64,000 nt of DNA from Phycisphaerales bacterium (GTDB taxonomy: Bacteria > Planctomycetota > Phycisphaerae > Phycisphaerales > SM1A02), in the NCBI GenBank assembly GCA_009691915.1, contig SIAD01000009.1, positions 1 through 64,000 of the forward strand. Direction: 5' to 3'. The notes under the pieces were generated by a model, which searched no databases, was not told the origin of the DNA, and saw only the letters and a program-made list of their open reading frames with translations. The translations under genes were made by a program, and so were the position numbers. Positions 17,793 to 24,769 of the stretch are shown piece by piece. Each line of letters starts with the position of its first letter. The first letter of the stretch is position 1.

Positions 17793-18098
17793 ATGTACGG
17801 AATGGTCAACAAAGCGATCGAGGACCTTGTCACCATCAAGTTCGGTCCCGACCAACGGAAGGCGGTCAAGAAGAAGGCTGGCGTAACCATCGACACCTTC
17901 ATCAGCAACGACGCCTACGACGACTCGATCACCTATGGTCTGGTCGGTGCCGCGTCGGTGCGCGCCGCGCAGTTGCATCTGGACATCGTGCTCACCTCCG
18001 GGTTCTGGTCACCGCCGTATGCCCATCGCATGCTCGCCGATGTTCATCTCCTGGCTGGACGGCCCGACCTGGCGCTGGCACGGGCGACGCCGCGGTGA
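17793..18098 (+). pseudogene. Truncated H-NOX (heme-NO-binding) protein
   Basis: ATG 17793 follows an AGGAG site. The first 50 residues match the H-NOX N-terminus closely (MYGMVNKAIEDLV, FGPDQR, AGV, ITYGLVGAAS). After AAS the sequence changes to a segment that does not match H-NOX in any frame. It looks like the end of a TPR-type repeat (AHRMLADVHLLAGRPDLALARA) and stops at residue 101, whereas H-NOX domains are about 180 residues. The proximal heme His region is therefore missing and NO sensing is unlikely. It may be a fusion relic left by a deletion, or a small chimeric protein that is still made. Confidence 0.6.
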
Positions 18099-18115
18099 GC
18101 GCCCCCCCCCTCGAA

Positions 18116-18158
18116 TTCGGGAAACAATGTGCCCTAATCGGGCGCTTTGTTTCCCGAA
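18116..18158. repeat. Long hairpin repeat, copy 1
   Basis: A 19-bp stem (18116-18134 with 18140-18158) has one mismatch, one possible G-U pair and a five-base loop. Its arms share GTGCCC / GGGC and TTTGTTTCCCGAA with the hairpin at 19472-19522. It lies just after the H-NOX fragment and before the alpha/beta hydrolase gene. It could act as a terminator or be a REP-like mobile palindrome. Confidence 0.7.
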
Positions 18159-18223
18159 GTCGCGAAGCCGGCGCTCGTGGAATCTGGTGTCCCCGCTGGC
18201 TTCTGGCTGGCCAAGGTTCATAT

Positions 18224-19453
18224 GTGACTGGCACTGCGTGCGCCCTCTCGATTTCGCTCTCGATATCGCTCGTGGCCTCATTGGCGTGGGGGCAGGTCGA
18301 TCTCTCGGAAGTATTCGCACCACCAAGCGAGGCTGAACGGGCGGCAGTGCGCGCGGAGTGGGCGGCGAGGTTCCCCACGGGTGCGAACTGGCAGGTTGTC
18401 GCCCAGGGGATGGACAGCGCGGGGCGAACAGTGCAGGTTGTCCGTCATAACATCCAGCCGTCTGGGATCCACTATGTCGCAGTCCGGTATCCGACATCAT
18501 TCGATCCCCAATCGACCTATCCCGTCGTCCTCTGTCTTCACGGCGGCAACGACGGAGTGAGCCCCGCGATCTTCACGAGTTACGACTCGATGGCTGGAAC
18601 AGGGAGTGACCCGTGCTCGGGCCGCGACGCAATCCTTGTCGCGCCGAGTTACCGATGCGAGCCTGTCATCACCGGACAACAGGGGAGCTTTGTTTCTACC
18701 GGCGACTGCACGATCGAGGACTACGAGGTCGACGATGTGATCGGGACGGTGTCTGGTGTGCTCGCCAACATTCCCGCCGCCGACGAGGAGCATGTCCTTG
18801 GGTGGGGGATGAGCCACGGCGGCGGCGTTCTGCTTGGGGTGCTGGCGCGCGACCATCGCGTACGAGCGGGGGTCAATTTCTATGGGCCAGCCGATGTCTT
18901 CCAGAGTTCTTCGCAGACGGAGGCGGAGGGGCTCGCCGCTGCGGGCGGGTGCGATCTCCCCGGGTCTGGGTCGTGGCGGCGGTCGATCTGCGACTATCTC
19001 GACGGATCCCTCTCGCTCGAGAACACGCGTCGCGATCTCCTGCGGCACAGCCGAGGTCACTTCGTCGACCAGGTCACGCGCCTCGATGTCCATCACGGAA
19101 CTGTCGATCCAACCGTTGATGTCGTGCAGAGTCGGCTTCTCGCTGAGCACGCTGCGGCTGCGTCTCCTCCGCTCGCAACTTTTCACTACTTCGAGTACCC
19201 CACTGGAGTCCACTCGATCGCTTCACTGACGGGATACCAGCCTCGGTTCCGCGCCTTCATGTGCGCCGCATTCTCAATGCCTGCGACGAGACCTGGGGAC
19301 ATCAACGAGGATGGCTCGACCGACTCGCTCGACATGACGGTCCTGTTGACCGCCTGGGGAACCATCACGGCGACTCATCGCGCCGATCTCGACGGCAATC
19401 ACACCGTCGATGCGACAGACCTCGCGATCCTGCTCGGCGGATGGGGGATGTGA
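18224..19453 (+). CDS. Secreted alpha/beta hydrolase with C-terminal dockerin-like repeat
   Basis: The product is 409 residues from GTG 18224, placed just ahead of a signal peptide (ALSISLSISLVASLAWGQ). The catalytic part resembles dienelactone/prolyl oligopeptidase-type hydrolases: YPVVLCLHGGNDG is the oxyanion strand, GWGMSHGGG holds the nucleophile Ser, and HHGTVDPTVDV and PTGVHSI supply the Asp and His. The last 60 residues form a dockerin type I-like pair (DINEDGSTDSLDMTVLLTAW, DLDGNHTVDATDLAILLGGW). In these bacteria such tails are used without known cellulosomes and are probably surface or calcium-binding modules. A likely esterase or peptidase. Two related hairpins bracket the gene. 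Confidence 0.75.
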   Translation: MTGTACALSISLSISLVASLAWGQVDLSEVFAPPSEAERAAVRAEWAARFPTGANWQVVAQGMDSAGRTVQVVRHNIQPSGIHYVAVRYPTSFDPQSTYPVVLCLHGGNDGVSPAIFTSYDSMAGTGSDPCSGRDAILVAPSYRCEPVITGQQGSFVSTGDCTIEDYEVDDVIGTVSGVLANIPAADEEHVLGWGMSHGGGVLLGVLARDHRVRAGVNFYGPADVFQSSSQTEAEGLAAAGGCDLPGSGSWRRSICDYLDGSLSLENTRRDLLRHSRGHFVDQVTRLDVHHGTVDPTVDVVQSRLLAEHAAAASPPLATFHYFEYPTGVHSIASLTGYQPRFRAFMCAAFSMPATRPGDINEDGSTDSLDMTVLLTAWGTITATHRADLDGNHTVDATDLAILLGGWGM

Positions 19454-19471
19454 CGCCGCACGCGAGACTCG

Positions 19472-19522
19472 CGAATTCGGGATGAAATGTGCCCTGGGAG
19501 GGCACTTTGTTTCCCGAATTCG
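19472..19522. repeat. Long hairpin repeat, copy 2
   Basis: A 23-base arm (19472-19494) pairs with 19500-19522 across a five-base loop, with a few mismatches in the middle. It is clearly related to the hairpin at 18116-18158. It lies 18 bases after the hydrolase-dockerin stop and may also end its transcript. Confidence 0.7.
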
Positions 19523-19531
19523 TGTTGAGCC

Positions 19532-19559
19532 TTGCGGGGGCGGCGATTTGTGGTAGGCT
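19532..19559 (+). promoter_or_regulatory. Possible promoter of the DEAD-box helicase gene
   Basis: TTGCGG at 19532-19537 and TAGGCT at 19554-19559 are separated by 16 bases. The -10 hexamer equals that proposed upstream of uraH. If used, the transcript would have a leader of about 180 bases before the TTG start at 19748, long enough for cold-responsive structure; nothing specific is recognised in it. Confidence 0.3.
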
Positions 19560-19747
19560 GCTCCGTCCCGCCGGAAGGGCCTCAGGCCGTGCGCGTTGCG
19601 CGCGGCACTACTCTGGGATTCAGCCGGCACTTGCAGGGCGCATCGGAAGTTTTCTGCAAGTCCCATAGGCCTGATTCCACACACGAATTAGTCCAACACA
19701 TTGGCTCGCCTCTCCGAACAGAGCGCGAGCTGGAAGGTTTTACTGTC

Positions 19748-21223
19748 TTGTCGACTGCTGTCTCATCGTCTACTTCTCACCCGTCCGCATTTTCATGCCT
19801 GAATCTGGCGAAGCCGATCCTCGATGCTCTGGCATCGGAGGGTTACTCCACGCCGACTCCGATCCAGTCGAAGGCGATTCCGCCAGCTCTTGAAGGGCGC
19901 GACATCCTCGGGATCGCCCAGACCGGCACTGGAAAGACCGCCGCCTTCGCGCTGCCCATTCTCCAACGCCTTGATCAACACACCGCCGATCGTGGCCGAG
20001 CGCCGCGTGCACTCGTGCTGGCACCAACCCGCGAGCTGGCCGCGCAGATCGGCGCGAGCTTTGCGACCTACGGCCGAAATACTCGTCTTCGCCACACGGT
20101 GATCTTCGGCGGGGTCAGTCAGTATTCGCAGGTCAACGCGCTGCGCCAGGGTGTTGACATCATCGTTGCTACCCCAGGGCGACTCACCGACCTCATGCAG
20201 CAGCGCGTGGTTGATCTTCGATCAATCTCGTTCGCGGTCCTCGACGAGGCCGACCGGATGCTCGACATGGGATTCATCGAGCCTATTCGCCGCATCATGT
20301 CGGCGATCCCCAAGAACCGCCAGACAATGCTCTTCTCCGCGACTATGCCCGACGAGATCCGCGGGCTTGCCAATTCCTTCCTGCGCGATCCAATCCGCGT
20401 GGCGGTGACCCCGGTGGCATCCACAGTCGACCGCGTCGACCAGCGGATCTACTCCATTGCGGCGCAGGACAAGATCCGGCTTCTTCTCCATGTCCTTGAG
20501 CAGGATGGCGTCGAGCGCACCCTTGTCTTCACCAAGACCAAGCACGGCGCGGACAAGGTCGTCAAGCGACTCCACGCTGCAGGAGTGGAAGCGGGCGCAA
20601 TTCACGGCAATAAGGCGCAGAACCATCGCACCCGCGCCCTCGAAGCGTTCCGCTCCGGCGACGCGCCGGTGCTCGTTGCCACCGACATTGCCGCACGAGG
20701 CATCGATGTCGATGGCATCACCCATGTCATCAACTACGACCTCCCGATGGAACCAGAGTCGTATGTCCACCGCATTGGCCGCACCGCGCGCGCCGGTGCG
20801 GACGGAATTGCGATCTCCTTCTGCTCGCCCGAGGAGCGGCAGCTCCTGCGGCAAATCGAACGACTGACTCGCGCCGATATCACATCTATGCCCAGACCGG
20901 AGTCTCTGCCGGAAGCACCACAGCCGGTGCAATCGCACGCATCAGACTCTTCGCGCGGACCCGAGCGCCCGCATCAGACCAGGCGCGCTGGTAGTGGCGG
21001 TGGCGGCGGTGGCGGTGGCGGTGGCGGCGGTGGCGGCCGACGACGACGAGGAGGCAACTCGAGCGGATCGAGTTCGCCGCGTGCATCCACGCACGCACCG
21101 TCGCACTCGTCGGCGCACGCATCCGCGCATCCGTCGGCGCACTCGTCATCCCAGCCACACCCCCGCGCGGCCCGCATCGCCAGCTTTGCGCGAAGGTCGG
21201 GGCGGTCGACCAGTCAACGCTGA
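19748..21223 (+). CDS. DEAD-box RNA helicase (RhlE-like) with Gly/His/Ser-rich tail
   Basis: The product is 491 residues from TTG 19748, which has GGAAGG ten bases upstream. The frame is open for another 72 codons upstream, but those residues are not helicase-like. All core motifs are present: Q motif TPTPIQ, Walker [32 protein letters not shown] and HRIGRTAR. It unwinds structured RNA in ribosome assembly or decay, as RhlE does. The C-terminal tail after about residue 385 is low complexity: about 14 glycines, an Arg cluster, then Ser-Ala-His repeats. This is probably a disordered RNA-binding tail. Confidence 0.93.
   Translation: MSTAVSSSTSHPSAFSCLNLAKPILDALASEGYSTPTPIQSKAIPPALEGRDILGIAQTGTGKTAAFALPILQRLDQHTADRGRAPRALVLAPTRELAAQIGASFATYGRNTRLRHTVIFGGVSQYSQVNALRQGVDIIVATPGRLTDLMQQRVVDLRSISFAVLDEADRMLDMGFIEPIRRIMSAIPKNRQTMLFSATMPDEIRGLANSFLRDPIRVAVTPVASTVDRVDQRIYSIAAQDKIRLLLHVLEQDGVERTLVFTKTKHGADKVVKRLHAAGVEAGAIHGNKAQNHRTRALEAFRSGDAPVLVATDIAARGIDVDGITHVINYDLPMEPESYVHRIGRTARAGADGIAISFCSPEERQLLRQIERLTRADITSMPRPESLPEAPQPVQSHASDSSRGPERPHQTRRAGSGGGGGGGGGGGGGGRRRRGGNSSGSSSPRASTHAPSHSSAHASAHPSAHSSSQPHPRAARIASFARRSGRSTSQR
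20991..21036 (+). repeat. GGT/GGC triplet tract in the helicase gene
   Basis: An almost pure run of GGT and GGC codons encodes the polyglycine tract of the DEAD-box helicase. Such a tract is prone to slippage, so its length may vary between strains without shifting the frame if whole codons are gained or lost. Confidence 0.8.
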
Positions 21224-21407
21224 TCGGGCGGACCGATAGGCGGTGGACATCGCTCTTGACTCCGAGGGGGTCTTGAGTGGTTACATCGGACTAGCCAAGA
21301 ACACTGACATTTCTTGACCCGGAGTATGCAAGAAACTCAGATAATGATATCGTAAATCATCTGGAGAGTCCACCACTCGCCCATCCTTGAACCCCTGGAG
21401 ACAGATC

Positions 21408-21926
21408 ATGTATGGAAAGTAGACACAGCGGGCTATCGGAGCCATGAGCCGACTTGCGGAAGTCTGGGACGGCGGTACCACCCGTCTGTCGGCTGTCGGA
21501 ATCGCTTAACAGCGCAATCTCCCCGGCCCGATGCTGGCGAAGATCCTGGCCTCGCTCTCGCAGGCGCAACTGATCGTCTGCTCTCCCGGACCTGGAGGCG
21601 GATACGCCCTGTCGCGTGCGCCACATGCGATCACCTTCCAACAGGTCGCTGATGTCTTCGAACGGGAGGATCCCTCTCCACTCTGCCCATTCGGTGGCGG
21701 AATCTGCGGCGTCGGGAAGAACTGCGCGCTGCACGACAAGCTCGTGGAAGTGAAGCAGCAGGTGAGCACCTTCCTCGAGGAGACGACCTTTGAGATCTTC
21801 CGGGCTGCTGCGCAAGAGGGGGCACTTGCTGAGAATGCGACAGTCAGGCCACCGAAGGTCGACCCAACGATCGTTCCGACCGAGCCCCGCGAGAGCTTTC
21901 GCGTGAGGAAGCGCCGACCTGTCTAG
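21408..21926 (+). pseudogene. Rrf2-family regulator with internal stop codons
   Basis: ATG 21408 follows a GGAG site and begins MYGK, as in the intact paralogue 600 bases downstream. TAG then replaces the fifth codon (CAG, Gln in the paralogue), and a TAA interrupts the recognition-helix region. The remainder stays in frame to 21926 and keeps the PGPGGGYAL wing and the three cysteines of CPFGGGICGVGKNC. An internal ATG at 21531 could give a 131-residue product without the N-terminal half of the helix-turn-helix. The pattern fits recent decay of one member of a tandem duplication, though a DNA-binding-defective remnant could still be expressed. Confidence 0.75.
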
Positions 21927-22016
21927 ATCGGGGCACAGGTCCCGTCACCACCCGCGAGCGGGTAAAGGCCGCATCTATTTCTCTGCCCCTGTACATTTTC
22001 GGCAAAGGAGATCCAC

Positions 22017-22517
22017 TTGTACGGAAAGCAGACTGAATGCGCCATCGCCGCCGTGAGCCGACTGGCAGAGGTGTACGACGGGGGGAAGACCAGGCTCAAT
22101 GCTCAGGAGATCGCCGATGCGCGCGGGCTTCAAGCACCATTCGTCGCGAAGATCCTCACCTCGCTCTCGCTGGCCGGGATCGTGCGCGGATCACGGGGCC
22201 CAGGTGGTGGCTACACCCTCGCCACGCCCCCCAAGTCGATCAAGCTTCGTGCCGTCTTTGACATTTTCGAGCGGCCGGACGAGAGCGAGAACTGCCCGTT
22301 CGGCGGCGGCATCTGCGGCGCAGGCAACCCCTGCCCGCTCCACGACTCTCTGGTGACGATCCAGCATGGTCTTGACCAGTTCCTCGACTCGACCAGCCTC
22401 GAGTCCTTCCGAGTCGCCTTTCAGGAGAAGGGCTTCCGCCCATGCCCGTCAGGGACGCGACACAAGGTCTCGAAACGCGAGATCTACCGCGCCCGAAAGC
22501 CAAGCGGCAAGCGGTAG
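22017..22517 (+). CDS. Rrf2-family transcription regulator with three-Cys cluster site
   Basis: The product is 166 residues from TTG 22017, which has AAAGGAG six bases upstream. Rrf2 proteins (IscR, NsrR, RsrR) are winged-helix repressors that sense iron-sulfur status, NO or redox state through a bound FeS cluster. The helix-turn-helix covers about residues 25-55 and the wing is RGPGGGYTL. Cys93, Cys100 and Cys106 lie in CPFGGGICGAGNPC, the normal cluster-ligand arrangement. The C-terminal tail after about 135 is basic. The target genes cannot be named from the sequence. A broken paralogue lies directly upstream. Confidence 0.88.
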   Translation: MYGKQTECAIAAVSRLAEVYDGGKTRLNAQEIADARGLQAPFVAKILTSLSLAGIVRGSRGPGGGYTLATPPKSIKLRAVFDIFERPDESENCPFGGGICGAGNPCPLHDSLVTIQHGLDQFLDSTSLESFRVAFQEKGFRPCPSGTRHKVSKREIYRARKPSGKR

Positions 22518-22552
22518 GCGGCCGGCCCGGCGAGTGTGGTCGCCGTGTCTTT

Positions 22553-22678
22553 GCGCTAGACCTCTCGCTGCGCTAGACCTCTCGCTGCGCTAGACCTCTC
22601 GCTGCGCTAGACCTCTCGCTGCGCTAGACCTCTCGCTGCGCTAGACCTCTCGCTGCGCTAGACCTCTCGCTGCGCTAG
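22553..22678. repeat. 17-bp tandem repeat, seven full copies plus part of an eighth
   Basis: The unit GCGCTAGACCTCTCGCT repeats with exact 17-base spacing from 22553, and the last copy is cut at 22678. No variation is visible between the full copies. The array fills the gap between the convergent rrf2 and hmgA genes, and the hmgA stop codon (CTA on the plus strand at 22675-22677) lies inside the final partial unit. There are no spacers, so it is not a CRISPR array. Confidence 0.95.
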
Positions 22679-23874
22679 GCGTGAGCGAGCTGCCCAGTGC
22701 GCTTCACCTTCCAGCTGTACGCGTAGTCTGGATCTTCGATCCCCAGCGCGTACTGAGTCGGGTACAGAGGCCGGAAGGTGTCACACATGACGGCGAGTTC
22801 GTCGGTGGACCGCTGGTCCGTCGTCGCCTCGATCGTGCCAGGGTGGGGGCCATGTGGGATTCCAAGGGGGTGCAGCGTGATTGAGCACTCCTCGATCCCA
22901 CGCCGCGCGGTGTAGTTGCCCTCGGCGTAGAACATCACTGCGTCGCTGTCGATGTTGGAGTGGGCGTACGGGACACGGACAGCGTTGGGATGGAAGTCGA
23001 GCGGCCTCGGGCAGAACGCGCAGATGACAACATTGTGCCCCTCGAAGACCTGATGGACCGGCGGCGGAAGATGCACCTGGCCGACGATCGGGGCGAAGTC
23101 CATGGCATTGAAGGCATAGGGCCAGCAGACTCCGTCGTATCCGACGATGTCCATCGGATCGTGGGTGTAGGTGTAGCGATGCATCGCACCGCGCGCCTTG
23201 ACGCAGACCTCGTATTCGCCATTGACCCTGGCATCGTCGGGCGTGCCGAACGGCCCATCTGGTGCGCGGATGTCCCGTTCGCAGTAGGGACTGTTCTCTA
23301 GGAACTGGCCGACCCCACCCTGCCGATACCGCTTGGGAGGCTGCACATGCGACCCGTTGACGAACTCCATCGTGAGATAGCGAACTCCCGGCATCTCACT
23401 ATCGAGCCGGTAGATCGTCCCCTTCGGAATGACCACGAAATCGCGAGCCTCAAACGCCAACCGTCCGAAGAGTGTGGTCAGCGTGCCCGAGCCACGCTGG
23501 ATGTACAGGCACTCGTCAGCCTGACCGTTCTTGTAGAGCGTCGGCATTCGCTGTGCCGGAACGCAGAGCGAGATCTCGACATCGCTGTTGCCTAGGAGAA
23601 CCTTGCGGCCTGTGATCGGGTCACCTTCGGGCTGGATGAGCCCGGCGCGCAGGTGGCGCATGCGAAGCGCACGCTGCTCGACATAGGTTGGCTCGACCAC
23701 TTCCCCAATCTCCACGCGCTCGACGGCCGTGGGCGGATTCCGGTAGTAGATCGTGCTCATCGTGCCCGAGAACCCCTCGGTGCCGAACACTTCTTCGTAG
23801 GCGAGGCGACCGTAAACGATGTGACGGGTGTGACGCTTGTGCGGGATCGACCCGCGAGCGATGTAGTAGCACAT
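22675..23874 (-). CDS. hmgA: Homogentisate 1,2-dioxygenase family protein
   Basis: The product is 399 residues. It opens the ring of homogentisate to maleylacetoacetate in tyrosine catabolism. Family marks are the cupin strand GSGTLTTLFGRL, ARDFVVIPKGTIY, the central YDGVCWPYAFN segment, and the C-terminal iron-binding HPLGIPHGPHPG with nearby TDELAVMCDT. The length is at the short end but covers both halves of the bicupin. It follows the HPPD-like fragment on the same strand (32 bases), the usual pathway order. Its stop lies in a 17-bp tandem repeat. If HPPD is truly broken, the source of homogentisate in this organism is unclear. Confidence 0.88.
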   Translation of the reverse strand: MCYYIARGSIPHKRHTRHIVYGRLAYEEVFGTEGFSGTMSTIYYRNPPTAVERVEIGEVVEPTYVEQRALRMRHLRAGLIQPEGDPITGRKVLLGNSDVEISLCVPAQRMPTLYKNGQADECLYIQRGSGTLTTLFGRLAFEARDFVVIPKGTIYRLDSEMPGVRYLTMEFVNGSHVQPPKRYRQGGVGQFLENSPYCERDIRAPDGPFGTPDDARVNGEYEVCVKARGAMHRYTYTHDPMDIVGYDGVCWPYAFNAMDFAPIVGQVHLPPPVHQVFEGHNVVICAFCPRPLDFHPNAVRVPYAHSNIDSDAVMFYAEGNYTARRGIEECSITLHPLGIPHGPHPGTIEATTDQRSTDELAVMCDTFRPLYPTQYALGIEDPDYAYSWKVKRTGQLAHA

Positions 23875-23906
23875 GATCTGTCTCCTGATGGGTGAGTCGT
23901 GCCAAA

Positions 23907-24560
23907 CTAGAGATTGCCTCGGCGCTCCTGCTCGAGTTCAGGCGCCTCGAACAGCGCCCTGAAATTGCCCTTGCCGAACCCCTTCGCCCACTTGCGGCCG
24001 ATGATCTCGATGAAGAGCGTCGGACGATCCTGCAGCGGCTTCGTGAATACCTGAAGGAGGTACCCCTCGTCGTCAGAGTCGAGAAGCAGTCCAAGTTGCT
24101 GGACCAATTCGTGTGGTTCCTCGATGGGATGACCCAGCGCCCCCTCGACCCGCGCCCAGACCGCTTCGTAGTAGGCGGCGGGGAGACCGAGGAACGCGAC
24201 GCCGCGCCGACGCAACTCGCGGACGGTTGTGAGCGCGTCGGCGGTGCGGAAGGCGAGATGCTGCACGCCCGGGGTGTTGTCATGCCAGTCGAGATATTCC
24301 TGAACCTGGCTCTTTCGCAATCCGGGCGCCGGTTCGTTGATTGGGATCTTGATCATGTTGCGCCCACCGTCCATGACCTTGGACATGAGGGCGGAGTATC
24401 TGGTCGAGATGTCCTTGTCATTAAAGTGCTTGAAGAGGCGGAAGCCGAGGACTTCGCTGTACCACTGAACCATCGTGTTCATCTGGCCCAGCGCGACATT
24501 GGCGACGGCGTGATCGAAGGCGCAGAGACCGCAGGGATGGGCGCGATTCAGTTCGTTCAC
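23907..24560 (-). CDS. C-terminal half of 4-hydroxyphenylpyruvate dioxygenase
   Basis: The product is 217 residues from GTG 24560. It aligns with only the second (catalytic) vicinal-oxygen-chelate domain of HPPD: FDHAVANV (first iron His), DISTRYSALMSKVM, VQHLAF (second His), DDEGYLLQVFTKP and FIEIIGRKWAKGFGKGNF (Glu ligand) through the usual end at EQERRGNL. HPPD is normally about 350-380 residues, so the first domain, about 150 residues, is missing. All three metal ligands survive, but known HPPDs need both domains. The start overlaps the stop of a short phenylalanine hydroxylase-like fragment. It may be a deletion product or an assembly artefact. Confidence 0.75.
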   Translation of the reverse strand: MNELNRAHPCGLCAFDHAVANVALGQMNTMVQWYSEVLGFRLFKHFNDKDISTRYSALMSKVMDGGRNMIKIPINEPAPGLRKSQVQEYLDWHDNTPGVQHLAFRTADALTTVRELRRRGVAFLGLPAAYYEAVWARVEGALGHPIEEPHELVQQLGLLLDSDDEGYLLQVFTKPLQDRPTLFIEIIGRKWAKGFGKGNFRALFEAPELEQERRGNL

Positions 24561-24733
24561 CGGATCGCGTGCGCTGGCAGATACACGCGCTGCTGCTCGG
24601 TCAGTCTCCGCCAGATCGCGTGATCGCGCGGCTCATACCCGTCGGGATGCTGGGTGACGAAGATCTCGTCGAGGTTTCCCGTTTCGGTTGACGCGTCGTC
24701 GAAGTTGGCGAGCGCGCGGCGAGCCCGTTCCAC
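24557..24733 (-). pseudogene. N-terminal fragment resembling phenylalanine 4-hydroxylase
   Basis: A GTG at 24733 opens a 58-codon frame. Its second half (FVTQHPDGYEPRDHAIW, then RRLTEQQRVYLP) resembles the start of bacterial aromatic amino acid hydroxylases. The match ends at PAHA and the frame stops at 24557 in a GTGA overlap with the HPPD-like start. None of the catalytic iron-site region is present. In tyrosine catabolic operons phhA, hppD and hmgA are natural neighbours, so a single deletion from early phhA to mid hppD would give this arrangement. The fragment is short, so the assignment is tentative. Confidence 0.5.
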
Positions 24734-24769
24734 ATCAGCTGGGACGAGCGCGCGCCCCCCCTCCCCTCC

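Noticed and set aside
21408-21926. Recoding of the TAG and TAA codons in the first Rrf2 copy
   Set aside because: TAG occurs where the paralogue has ordinary Gln and a TAA follows; no known recoding system reads both, and no signal for it is visible.
22553-22678. CRISPR array
   Set aside because: The units are contiguous and identical with no variable spacers, and no cas genes are nearby.
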